From Pyrobaculum ferrireducens (lineage in GTDB: Archaea > Thermoproteota > Thermoprotei > Thermoproteales > Thermoproteaceae), in the NCBI RefSeq assembly GCF_000234805.1, contig NC_016645.1, positions 124,001-188,000 of the forward strand: 64,000 nt of DNA, written 5' to 3'. Shown here piece by piece: positions 56,358 to 63,831 of this stretch. Numbering within the stretch: position 1 is the first letter of the stretch; every line of letters begins with the position of its first letter. Made by a program: the position numbers and the translations under genes. The notes under the pieces are model-generated. The model searched no databases, was not told the DNA's origin, and saw nothing but the letters and a program-made list of their open reading frames with translations.

Positions 56358-56640
56358 CTACCCCTGGCGTATATCAGCCTCCCCGACGCCGCCCGGCACG
56401 TAGGGCAAGTCGTCGGTAGGTATCAAGACGTCCACGTAGTCGATTCCCAAAACCTCTGAGGCGTCTGCTGAAAAGCTTATCAAGAACTCGAGGTACCCGC
56501 AACCGCTGGCCAGCTTAACCGCCACGTCGACGTCGCTGAGAGGCCCCGTCCCCCCCTGGCTACGGAGCCGAAAAGCGTGGCGAACAGCACACATCAGCCG
56601 TACCTCTCCGCGATCAAGCGCCTCAGCCGGGTTCCGCCGG
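56358..56640 (-). pseudogene. Minimal nucleotidyltransferase (MNT antitoxin), frameshifted
   Basis: Two frames together give LFATLFGSVARGG and GPLSDVDVAVKLASG, the GS-x-DxD signature of minimal nucleotidyltransferases, split by a C7 run (+ strand 56550-56556). It continues FLISFSADASEVLGIDYVDV to about 56400 and then loses similarity. In intact systems MNT AMPylates the HepT toxin encoded just downstream, as here. Confidence 0.65.
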
Positions 56641-56651
56641 CGTTGGCACAG

Positions 56652-57014
56652 CTATATGATGAAGGGGTCTCCCAGCCCCAGGGCCCTGGACACCACTGCG
56701 AGGAGTATGATGTAGATCCAGGCCGCGGCTGCGAAGAGGTACATCGTCCAGCGCCTCTTGTACATCCCCCAGTAGGTGTAGGCCAGGGAGGTGAGCAACA
56801 GCGCCAGGGCCAGTAGGTAGGTGAATCTGGCGTAGAAGTGGCTCCACTGCTGGATTAGGAGCGTGAAGACGAACCCGGCGATGAAGGAGACGAGGACTCC
56901 CGTCCACACGGTGAAGGTAACCGGCCTCGTATAGTACATCAGGTAGATGAGGGGCGCCAGGGCCGCGATCACGCCGCCCGCGGCGGATATCAAGAGGGAC
57001 TCGACCCCGTCCAT
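56652..57014 (-). CDS. Four-helix membrane protein
   Basis: 120 residues from ATG 57014, which begins one nt after the upstream gene's TGA (tgatATG). Four hydrophobic helices are evident: SLLISAAGGVIAALAPLIYL, FTVWTGVLVSFIAGFVFTLL, FTYLLALALLLTSLAYTYWG and MYLFAAAAWIYIILLAVVS. No motif of a known family. It is co-transcribed with another small membrane protein within the surface locus. A membrane platform part for the pilus-like structure is possible but unsupported. Confidence 0.55.
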   Translation of the reverse strand: MDGVESLLISAAGGVIAALAPLIYLMYYTRPVTFTVWTGVLVSFIAGFVFTLLIQQWSHFYARFTYLLALALLLTSLAYTYWGMYKRRWTMYLFAAAAWIYIILLAVVSRALGLGDPFII

Positions 57015-57015
57015 A

Positions 57016-57426
57016 TCAAAACAGCCAGAGGCTGTACCTCCCCGTTGCCAAGGCAACTACGTACAGGGCGAAGAGGTAGACGTAGGCGACGCACGACGCG
57101 AGGGCGAGCTCCAAGTCCTTTTTCGAAGGCCTCAGGGCTACGTTTAGCTGGATTATCTGCGCCGCCAGCACGAGGGCCATTCCTATAAGCGCCGACAGCC
57201 TCCACGCCGAGATGCCGCCGTAGGCCACGGTTATCCAGACCGCGTATATATTCGCGGCCCCAGCCAGCACCAAAAAGGGCACGATTACGTCTCTGTGCTT
57301 AAAGAGGAGCTGGGGGGCGAGGCCGTAGTACCTCGCCGTCAGCCGCTCCGCGTACACCCTGCCAAACGCCACCGCCATCCCCGAAGCCACCCCGACGAGG
57401 AGGGCAACCCAGTTCACAGCCCCCAC
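57016..57426 (-). CDS. Small multi-span membrane protein
   Basis: 136 residues from GTG 57426, about 10-20 nt below TATA tatataaat (57435-57444). Four hydrophobic helices: NWVALLVGVASGMAVAFG, VIVPFLVLAGAANIYAVWIT, ALIGMALVLAAQIIQLNVAL and CVAYVYLFALYVVALATG, with a loop containing RLTARYYGLAPQLLFKHRD. First of a two-gene operon with 56652-57014. Family unrecognised. Confidence 0.55.
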   Translation of the reverse strand: MGAVNWVALLVGVASGMAVAFGRVYAERLTARYYGLAPQLLFKHRDVIVPFLVLAGAANIYAVWITVAYGGISAWRLSALIGMALVLAAQIIQLNVALRPSKKDLELALASCVAYVYLFALYVVALATGRYSLWLF

Positions 57427-57446
57427 GAAGTCTATTTATATAAGTT

Positions 57447-58685
57447 TTACGTTTTCCAAGGCCTTAGAAATTCCCTCTCCGCCTTCACGACCGCCGGCCA
57501 CCCGCCCCAGCTACCCCCCGGGTCGGCCACGACGTACAGCGGCTCAGTCCATCCCGACGGGGCGCCGCAGGGCGGGTTGCAGGTGTTGTACGGCGGCGTC
57601 CTGCTGTACACCCAGTACCTAGTGCCGTTAGCCACGTAAAGCCAGACGTCGCCCGCCCTCGCGGGTTCCGCCGCGGCGGCAGGCCTAAACAGCGAAACCT
57701 CTGTGGTGAGGAATGTAGACACTCCGAAGTCGTACCTCAGCACAGCCCCCCACATGCCCACCGGGGTGCTGTAGCTGTATATATAGAGTCTGTAGGACCT
57801 CCCGGCGGACACGGTATAGTTCACGACCCTCAGCGCAGTTTTATATTCGCTGTGTGTCCGCGGCGTCGGCGAGTCGAAGTAGGGCCCCGCGTAGCCGGGG
57901 AGCAACACGCCGAGCTTCGCCCTCAGTGAGGGCGGGGGCGGCACTGTGAGGTTCACGGCGCGGGGGCACGGGGCCTGGTAGACATACAGCGTGGAGGTGC
58001 CCTCAAGCTTTATAAAGGCGCCGAAGCGGGGCTGGCCGCCGGGGGACGGGACGTATACGGGCGGCACTATGTTCGGCACAGCCTCGCCGTAGTTCAGAAT
58101 CTCGGTGAGGAGCACCGACTTGTTGTACACAAAGACGCAGCCAGCCACAGGCAACCTCGCCAGGGGCCGCTCCCACACGTAGAACATGCCGTCTGCCCCC
58201 ACCTGGACGAACTGCCAGCCAGAGCCGTTGAGAACCACCACTGCCCTCTCCACGGCGCCGGGGTACCAGTCGATTAGCTTAATCTTGAGGAGGACCGCGT
58301 TTCTCCACCCGGAGGGGTGTGTGAAGTTGATAAAACAGTCGCCCTGGACGCCGGGGGGCACGGCCAGGTCTACGTAGTACTTGCCCGGCGCCCCGCCCAC
58401 AGACGCCACTGCAACGGCGCCGCAGGTGGAGGAGACGAGGACAGAGGTTGGGTAGAATATGCTCACCGCTATGGCCCGCGGGTAGCTCCACACGGCGTAT
58501 GGGGAGCTGTATAGGTACAGAGTCTTGCCCTCCACGGCGACGTGGCTAGGCACCTCGCCCACCGCCACCTCGGCCAGGGGGCCTGTGCGGAATGCGTAGT
58601 CGCCCCCCGGCGCGGTGAGGGCGATTAGGAAGACGAGGGCGGGGAAGAAGAGAAGTAGGGTTCTAGCCGCCGCCTCGCTTCTCAT
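57447..58685 (-). CDS. Secreted surface protein, unknown
   Basis: 412 residues; its ATG 58685 overlaps the pilin-like stop by one nt (TGATG), so it is the second gene of that operon. A hydrophobic N-terminus (RTLLLFFPALVFLIALTAPGG) is followed by a beta-rich, Tyr/Pro/Val-rich ectodomain with several Cys and N-glycosylation sequons. It has no C-terminal anchor. It may be an accessory subunit or cap of the fibre. No family recognised. Confidence 0.6.
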   Translation of the reverse strand: MRSEAAARTLLLFFPALVFLIALTAPGGDYAFRTGPLAEVAVGEVPSHVAVEGKTLYLYSSPYAVWSYPRAIAVSIFYPTSVLVSSTCGAVAVASVGGAPGKYYVDLAVPPGVQGDCFINFTHPSGWRNAVLLKIKLIDWYPGAVERAVVVLNGSGWQFVQVGADGMFYVWERPLARLPVAGCVFVYNKSVLLTEILNYGEAVPNIVPPVYVPSPGGQPRFGAFIKLEGTSTLYVYQAPCPRAVNLTVPPPPSLRAKLGVLLPGYAGPYFDSPTPRTHSEYKTALRVVNYTVSAGRSYRLYIYSYSTPVGMWGAVLRYDFGVSTFLTTEVSLFRPAAAAEPARAGDVWLYVANGTRYWVYSRTPPYNTCNPPCGAPSGWTEPLYVVADPGGSWGGWPAVVKAEREFLRPWKT

Positions 58686-59269
58686 CAGCCAGATGGCACC
58701 TTCTCAATGTTTATCTGGTAGGCGGCCAGGGTCTTGTAGTAGGGGGCGTTGGCGTCAATGATCAAGTCGACGCCTAGAATCGCGCACTGGCCCGGCTGAA
58801 GCGTCACGTAGCCCGTGGACGGGTCCACCACAGCCTCGTTTTGAATCACCGCCTGGTTGTCGGTTGCGTTGGTTGGCTGTATGAACTTTACAGCCATGTA
58901 CCTGATATAGTTAGAGCCGGGGTAGAAGTCCTGTAGTAGGCTGGCGTCCTTGATTCTTATCTTCACCGACACGTTGTAGTTGTTGCAGACGCGGAGGGCG
59001 TTGGTGATGTTGACTATGTCGCCAGGGACGCCTGTGACGTATACCCTAGTGATGTTGAGACCGGTGTTGGGGTCGTAGTACCAGTCGGCCTTGACAAATG
59101 CGCCGTTCATTACATAGGTGTCGTTGCCAACGTACTTCTTGACTGGGGGTTGCGTGGTGTTGACGTACCAATACGTCACGTTTAGAATAGACACAGTTGC
59201 AAACAGCGCGGCGGCTCCCAGCAACACCGCAAGCAACCCCAGCAACCTGGTTCTACTTCTCCCAGCCAT
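58685..59269 (-). CDS. TasA/AbpA-like bundling pilin 1
   Basis: 194 residues. N-terminal: RTRLLGLLAVLLGAAALFAT signal, then SILNVTYWYVNTTQPPVKKY. The mature part is beta-rich with LRVCNNYNVSVKIRI and the C-terminal GQCAILGVDLIIDANAPYYK. The size, the NxTYWxVN signature after the signal and the beta-rich body fit the archaeal bundling pilins (AbpA) of Pyrobaculum, relatives of the bacterial biofilm fibre TasA. This match is from memory. A near-identical promoter element drives the divergent paralogue at 59581. Start 59269 is 22 nt below the TATA box. Confidence 0.65.
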   Translation of the reverse strand: MAGRSRTRLLGLLAVLLGAAALFATVSILNVTYWYVNTTQPPVKKYVGNDTYVMNGAFVKADWYYDPNTGLNITRVYVTGVPGDIVNITNALRVCNNYNVSVKIRIKDASLLQDFYPGSNYIRYMAVKFIQPTNATDNQAVIQNEAVVDPSTGYVTLQPGQCAILGVDLIIDANAPYYKTLAAYQINIEKVPSG

Positions 59270-59290
59270 GTGTAGCGTATTTCTCCAAGG

Positions 59291-59310
59291 TTTAAATATT
59301 CAACGTTGCG
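59291..59310 (-). promoter_or_regulatory. Surface-locus promoter element, copy 2
   Basis: On the minus strand: CGCAACGTTGAATATTTAAA. The 8-bp palindrome CAACGTTG abuts the TATA region; the pilin 1 start lies 22 nt below. It is an inverted copy of 59541-59560, differing in one base of 20. Confidence 0.75.
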
Positions 59311-59540
59311 ACGAGAATATACAAATAGGGATACGAATATAGGGACTGTATATATCAAAACACAGACGGCACGGAGCAACCGCCCCGCCACACCACCCTC
59401 TGACATTTCGCCTGTGTCTCCCTGTTTGACTACACCAAATGATAAAAACATTCTTTATAAGTGGGTGGTATAAATCTACGGCAGCGGGTGGTGTTGTTGC
59501 CTGTATCGCGCCGTCTGGATAGTCGTGCGAATCTTCACGG

Positions 59541-59560
59541 CGCAACGTTGAATATATAAA
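59541..59560 (+). promoter_or_regulatory. Surface-locus promoter element, copy 3
   Basis: On the + strand: cgcaacgttgaatatataaa. Same palindrome CAACGTTG plus TATA; ATG 59581 lies 21 nt below. The intervening 230 bp (59311-59540) hold no gene but contain further AT-rich TATA-like sites (near 59355 and 59452). Confidence 0.75.
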
Positions 59561-59580
59561 GAGGTGTGTTTATGGGACTC

Positions 59581-60171
59581 ATGGCAAGGAAAAGGAATTA
59601 CAAACCGCTGGTGGTGCTGGCGGCGTTGGCCGCGGTGGCGCTGGTGGCGGCTGCGGTTACGTTTACCAACATAACGTACTGGGTTGTGAACGCCACAAGG
59701 CCGCCAGCAATGAAGTACCCCGGCGTAGACACCACCGTTGCTGGGGGTAGATACGCCAAGGTCAGCTACTACTTCGACAGCGCCAACGGCTACAACATCA
59801 CAAAAATCTCAGTCATCGGCTTCACCGGCGACCCCGTCAACTATACTGATGTAATCCGCGTGTGCAACTACTACGGCACAACCTCGGTGGTGGCTACTAT
59901 GTACTACAGAGGCATTGTGGACAATCCAAACAGCCTCGCCCGCTATGTCAAGGCGTTCTACGTCTACTGGACCGATCCATACGCCCAGCCGGGCACCGGC
60001 TTCATAACGACTACGAACTACCCGCAGTCGGCGTCTGTTACGATTGATCCAGGCCAGTGCGCCACTGCTGGCGTATACATAAGAATCGACCCGGACCTGC
60101 CGGCTGATTACGCCGACGGCAAGACTATACTGGCCACCTACCAGGTGGACATCCAGATGACGATACAGTAA
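59581..60171 (+). CDS. TasA/AbpA-like bundling pilin 2
   Basis: 196 residues from ATG 59581, chosen because it sits 21 nt below the TATA box exactly as in the divergent paralogue; upstream in-frame GTG 59566 and ATG 59572 are too close. It has the signal LVVLAALAAVALVAAAVTFT, then NITYWVVNATRPPAMKY, a Tyr/Asn/Thr-rich beta body and GQCATAGVYIRIDPDLP with KTILATYQVDI. Clear paralogue of pilin 1. A T5 run at 60187-60191 could end transcription. Probably a second major fibre subunit. Confidence 0.68.
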   Translation: MARKRNYKPLVVLAALAAVALVAAAVTFTNITYWVVNATRPPAMKYPGVDTTVAGGRYAKVSYYFDSANGYNITKISVIGFTGDPVNYTDVIRVCNYYGTTSVVATMYYRGIVDNPNSLARYVKAFYVYWTDPYAQPGTGFITTTNYPQSASVTIDPGQCATAGVYIRIDPDLPADYADGKTILATYQVDIQMTIQ

Positions 60172-60205
60172 CAGGTCTAAACCCCCTTTTTCTCCTATTC
60201 CTTTC

Positions 60206-61093
60206 CTAGGCTACTATCTGTACTGCTTTGCACATCTGGACCACTAACTCGAATATTTGTTTGAAGTCGCCTGCCCTCCTCAGCACCTGGGCTTCGCGGG
60301 CGTCGTCGTATATGGCGAGGCCTGCGGCTTTCTTCAGCCGGCCCATGTCTCTGCACACCTCCAGCCTCCTCTTGAGGAGGTACATGAGGCCCCCGTCTAT
60401 CCAGTCTAGGGCCTCTCTCATGGCGGGTAGCCCCTCCCCCTCCGGTGCTATACCAACAGCGAGCAGAGCGGCGTAGTAGGCGTCTGCGCTTATCTGGCCG
60501 GGGGCCGTGGCCTCGCCGAGGGAGACGTACATAATGGGGCTCCCCAGGGCCGCGGCGGCTACTCTCGTGTAGGCGCCGGCGGGGCCCATGGCGAAGGCGA
60601 CGGTGGGCTTGGGGGCCGCGCCTATTAGGGAGAGGACCCGCAAGCCGTCTCCAGGCTCCCTGGCATACGTCACTATCTTAACTACGTCGCCCAGCTCCGC
60701 GGCTCTGCGGGCCCACTGGGTCAGCACCTCGAGGGGGGGCGTTTTTTCAAAGTCGTGTCTGCTGGCGATGAGCCGTGACCCTCCCTTGGCCCCGGCCACC
60801 TGTCTTATGATGGGAGACTCGGCTTCTACGTCTATATAGTGGGGGGAGAGGTCTAGGAGTTTGAGGTAGAGCTCCGCCCTCTCCTCCTCGCCGCCGCGCC
60901 AGGCTCCGCCTTCCTCCCTCCGCCTCACGGTGAATATAACCGTCCGCCTGGCAACGGCCTCCTCTAGGACGCGTCTGACCTCGACGAGGCCGGCCTCTAG
61001 GTAGTCGAGTCTCAGCTCGAGGCACGGGACGGGGGCCTCAAGCGCTCTCTCGACGTCTCTCGCCTTCCTCACGGGGACCGCGCCGCATATCAA
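60206..61093 (-). CDS. Bifunctional 3-dehydroquinate dehydratase / chorismate mutase
   Basis: 295 residues from TTG 61093, 28 nt below TATA-like tatattttaaa (61121-61131). Residues about 1-215 are type I dehydroquinase (AroD): PCLELRLDYLEAG, RLIASRHDFEKTP with the catalytic His and DVVKIVTYA with the Schiff-base Lys, then VAFAMGPAGAYTRVAAAALG. The last 85 residues, ALDWIDGGLMYLLKRRLEVC, then RLKKAAGLAIYDDAREAQVL, have the AroQ chorismate mutase layout (basic and acidic contacts, helix pattern). The fusion joins steps 3 and 8 of the aromatic pathway in one protein. Confidence 0.88.
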   Translation of the reverse strand: MICGAVPVRKARDVERALEAPVPCLELRLDYLEAGLVEVRRVLEEAVARRTVIFTVRRREEGGAWRGGEEERAELYLKLLDLSPHYIDVEAESPIIRQVAGAKGGSRLIASRHDFEKTPPLEVLTQWARRAAELGDVVKIVTYAREPGDGLRVLSLIGAAPKPTVAFAMGPAGAYTRVAAAALGSPIMYVSLGEATAPGQISADAYYAALLAVGIAPEGEGLPAMREALDWIDGGLMYLLKRRLEVCRDMGRLKKAAGLAIYDDAREAQVLRRAGDFKQIFELVVQMCKAVQIVA

Positions 61094-61297
61094 TACCCCA
61101 TGTGGCCATTGATGTCTGGGCTTTAAAATATAGAAGACGCCGGTCTTATATAGACCCGGCGCGGCTCGCCGCACCCGGGGGGTGAGACCCACATGGGCTA
61201 CCGGTCTTTGTCCGACGTAGCTGACCGGCCCCCATTTACCGCCGTCTGCGTCTTGACTCAGCTGTTTACGCCGGCGCCAGAACTCGGTAGGCCCAGC

Positions 61298-61831
61298 TCA
61301 GTACCTATACACAAGCACCCCCTTGCCTTTTGCGTATTTCTCCACGTCGTCTCCTATTCTGACGCCGGCGAGGATGGCGACGGCGGGCTTGCCGTATGCT
61401 CCGCGGGCCGCCTCAGCCTTCCTAGCCACGGCGTCGACGTCTCTCCTTCTCGCCCTAGTCTTGACCTCCACCACGTACACCGCCCTGTCCGTCTCCACGA
61501 GCAGATCGACGTCGAGGCCGTCCACACGGGCGTTGCGGCGTCTGGCGAGCACCCTCTCCCCACGCCCCTCCACCTCAAGTCTTAAATCCTCCCAGACGTA
61601 CCGGGAGAGAGTGGCCTCGGTTAGAGAGCCCACACTATCCTCAAGCGTGGATACGCGTTTCTCCAGCTTCTCAACTCGTATTGTCAGCTGGGCGAAGCCT
61701 GCCTTGGTGTAGTCCGCAAGCGCCTTCAAAGCCTCGGCCACTGCCTTCATCTCCTCGCCACGGGCCTCCTCCAGCGCCCTCTTTACAGCCCTCTCCACAA
61801 CCTCCTCAAGCGTCTTGAGGTCGATGGACAT
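61298..61831 (-). CDS. Coiled-coil/PD-(D/E)xK nuclease-fold protein
   Basis: 177 residues. The N-terminal 80 are helical with a coiled-coil segment (TIRVEKLEKRVSTLEDSVGS). The C-terminal domain has NARVDGLDVDLLVE with the Asp and YVVEVKTRARRRD with ExK, the full PD-(D/E)xK core. DUF3782-type proteins of this form are common in hyperthermophilic archaea; function unknown, with DNA cleavage presumed. Compare 51741-52490, where the Lys is lost. Confidence 0.7.
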   Translation of the reverse strand: MSIDLKTLEEVVERAVKRALEEARGEEMKAVAEALKALADYTKAGFAQLTIRVEKLEKRVSTLEDSVGSLTEATLSRYVWEDLRLEVEGRGERVLARRRNARVDGLDVDLLVETDRAVYVVEVKTRARRRDVDAVARKAEAARGAYGKPAVAILAGVRIGDDVEKYAKGKGVLVYRY

Positions 61832-62005
61832 GTTACAGAGGGGGCTTGGGCTTAAAAGCTTGGTGGTGTTGTTGTGGCGGGCGTCTGCCGTTGGGCTGGT
61901 GTCGTTGCCGCAGGTGGTTGCGGCGTGGTTGGCTGGTTGCCGCGTGCTTTTTCGGTGGCGTGTTTTTGGGTGTGGCTATGTATAATTACCCTTCTTATCT
62001 CTTCT

Positions 62006-62989
62006 GTGGATTTTGCCTCTGTTCTTAGGCGTATTGGGGAGGCGGGGCCGCGTCATAGGCTTGATATTGGGGATCCCGACGTGCCTCCGCCGGGGGAGCT
62101 TCTGGAGGCTTTGTCGCGTGTTGGGGATATGCGCTACGGCCCTCCGGAGGGTTTGCCGGAGTTTAGAGAGGCTGTGGCTTCTGTTTTTGGGGTGGAGCCT
62201 GGGGAGGTGGTGGCGGTGGCCGGCGGGAGGCACGGCCTCGCCGCGCTTATGTGGGCTTTCCGCAGGAGGCGGCTCCTGACGCCGTCGCCTTACTACCCGG
62301 GCTATTTCGAAATTGCGGAGGTCTTCGGGCTGGGGCTGGGGCTTGTGGAGTCCGGCGATGGGTGGTTGCCTAGATTCGCGGAGAGGGGGGTGTACGTGGT
62401 GAACTACCCGAATAACCCCACGGGGGTTGTGTTGCCGAGGGAGAGGGTGAGGGAGCTTGTGGACGTGGCCGAGTTTGTGATTAGCGACGAGATTTACCGC
62501 GACATTGTGTTTACGGAGTTCACCTCTCCCCTCGACATGTCGCCTAACGTGGCTGTTGTGCACAGCTTTTCTAAGGTCTTCTCGGTGCCCGGTCTTAGGC
62601 TGGGGGCGGTGATTGCGCCTAGGGAGGTGGCTAGGGAGGTGGCCCGCTTTAACAAGGCGACTATCAATGTCCCCCCGACCCACGCCCAGAGGGCTGTGGC
62701 GTCTGTGATAGACATACTGCCGAGGAGGAGGCGGGAGGTTTCCGAGATATACCGCGGCAGGGCGGAGCTCGCGGCGCGGTTGCTGAGGCTCCGGTTTGTG
62801 AAGCCAGGGGGGGCGTTTTACATATTTGCAGAGGCGGGGGAGGGCTGTTTCGAGAAGGCGCTGGGCAGAGGCGTCTCTGTCCTTCCTGGGGAGCTCTACG
62901 GGAGGGGCGGCCACGTGAGGATTGCCCTAGTGGAGGGGGAGGGGGCCCTGTCGGAGGCCTTCTCTGTGTTGAACGAGGTGTGTAGATAG
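62006..62989 (+). CDS. Class I/II aminotransferase
   Basis: 327 residues from GTG 62006, about 20 nt below TATA atgtataatta (61977-61987); upstream in-frame codons are rejected on that ground. PLP fold type I: VNYPNNPTGVVL (Asn), VISDEIYRD (Asp/Tyr), HSFSKVFSVPGLRLG (PLP Lys) and RIALVEGEGAL near the end. It is short for the family, which is about 390 residues. Placed next to aroK and near tyrA and aroD, it may transaminate aromatic keto acids or aspartate; this is inference. Confidence 0.8.
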   Translation: MDFASVLRRIGEAGPRHRLDIGDPDVPPPGELLEALSRVGDMRYGPPEGLPEFREAVASVFGVEPGEVVAVAGGRHGLAALMWAFRRRRLLTPSPYYPGYFEIAEVFGLGLGLVESGDGWLPRFAERGVYVVNYPNNPTGVVLPRERVRELVDVAEFVISDEIYRDIVFTEFTSPLDMSPNVAVVHSFSKVFSVPGLRLGAVIAPREVAREVARFNKATINVPPTHAQRAVASVIDILPRRRREVSEIYRGRAELAARLLRLRFVKPGGAFYIFAEAGEGCFEKALGRGVSVLPGELYGRGGHVRIALVEGEGALSEAFSVLNEVCR

Positions 62990-63015
62990 ATTTATAGAGG
63001 TGCGTACCGCCTCTA

Positions 63016-63831
63016 GTGCAGTGCGCCGTTGCGTGTGCATACGGAGGGGGGACTGTGATCAACGCCATAGCCACTGGGCACGGGGCGGCTTTCCCCATAT
63101 CGCTGAGGGTGGTGGCTGAGGTGTGCCGCTCCGACCGGACCTCGGTCTCTACCTACGCCGACGTGGACGTGGGGCCTGTGGTGAGGATCGTGGAGAGGGT
63201 TGCCGAGAGGTTCGGGACTGGGCCACTCGCCGTCAGAATCACCGGCGACTTGCCCACTGCGGGTGGGCTTAAGTCTAGTAGCGCCACGGTCAACGCAATT
63301 ATCAGGGCGGCGGCGTCGCTGGCCGGGGCCGAGGTGGATCTCTTCGACGTGGCTAGGCTAAACGCCGAGTTGAGCAAGTGGGCTGGGATAAGCGTCACGG
63401 GGGCTTTTGACGACGCCGTGGCGAGCGCCGTGGGGAGGAGCTACCTCACCGACAACCACAAGCTTGTGGTGATTAGAGAGCTGGACGTGTCTGGGAGGGC
63501 CGTCGTGTTGATACCGCCTTACGAGAAGAGGAGGCATAGGCTCGAGGAGATGAGGGCCGTGGCGCCTCTGGTTAGGACCGCGGTGGCCTACGCGGGGCTG
63601 GGCATGTGGAGAGAGGCGATGATGATAAACGCCGCGGCTTACGGCTACGCCCTGGGCTACCCGCCGGAGCCGTGGCTAGAGGCGCTGAGGAGGGGGGCCG
63701 TGGGCGGGGTGTCGGGCACCGGGCCCTCCCACGTCTTTATCACAGACGACCCGGAGGGCCTCGCCGAGGCTCTGTCTAAATACGGCAGGGTCTACGTAGT
63801 GGACATACCGCAGTCGCCCTGCTCCACGTAG
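63016..63831 (+). CDS. aroK: Archaeal (GHMP-type) shikimate kinase
   Basis: 271 residues from GTG 63016, about 20 nt below TATA gatttatag (62989-62997). The ATP motif LPTAGGLKSSSATVNAIIRA is the GHMP signature; GAFDDAVASAVG and GVSGTGPSHVF are the other two GHMP motifs. This is the archaeal shikimate kinase, unrelated to bacterial AroK. It phosphorylates shikimate before AroA. It overlaps a convergent gene by 40 nt. Confidence 0.92.
   Translation: MQCAVACAYGGGTVINAIATGHGAAFPISLRVVAEVCRSDRTSVSTYADVDVGPVVRIVERVAERFGTGPLAVRITGDLPTAGGLKSSSATVNAIIRAAASLAGAEVDLFDVARLNAELSKWAGISVTGAFDDAVASAVGRSYLTDNHKLVVIRELDVSGRAVVLIPPYEKRRHRLEEMRAVAPLVRTAVAYAGLGMWREAMMINAAAYGYALGYPPEPWLEALRRGAVGGVSGTGPSHVFITDDPEGLAEALSKYGRVYVVDIPQSPCST

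Noticed and set aside
61193-61712. Plus-strand frames opposite the nuclease-like gene
   Set aside because: No motifs; they are Ser/Arg-rich shadows of the minus-strand gene with its intact EVK motif.
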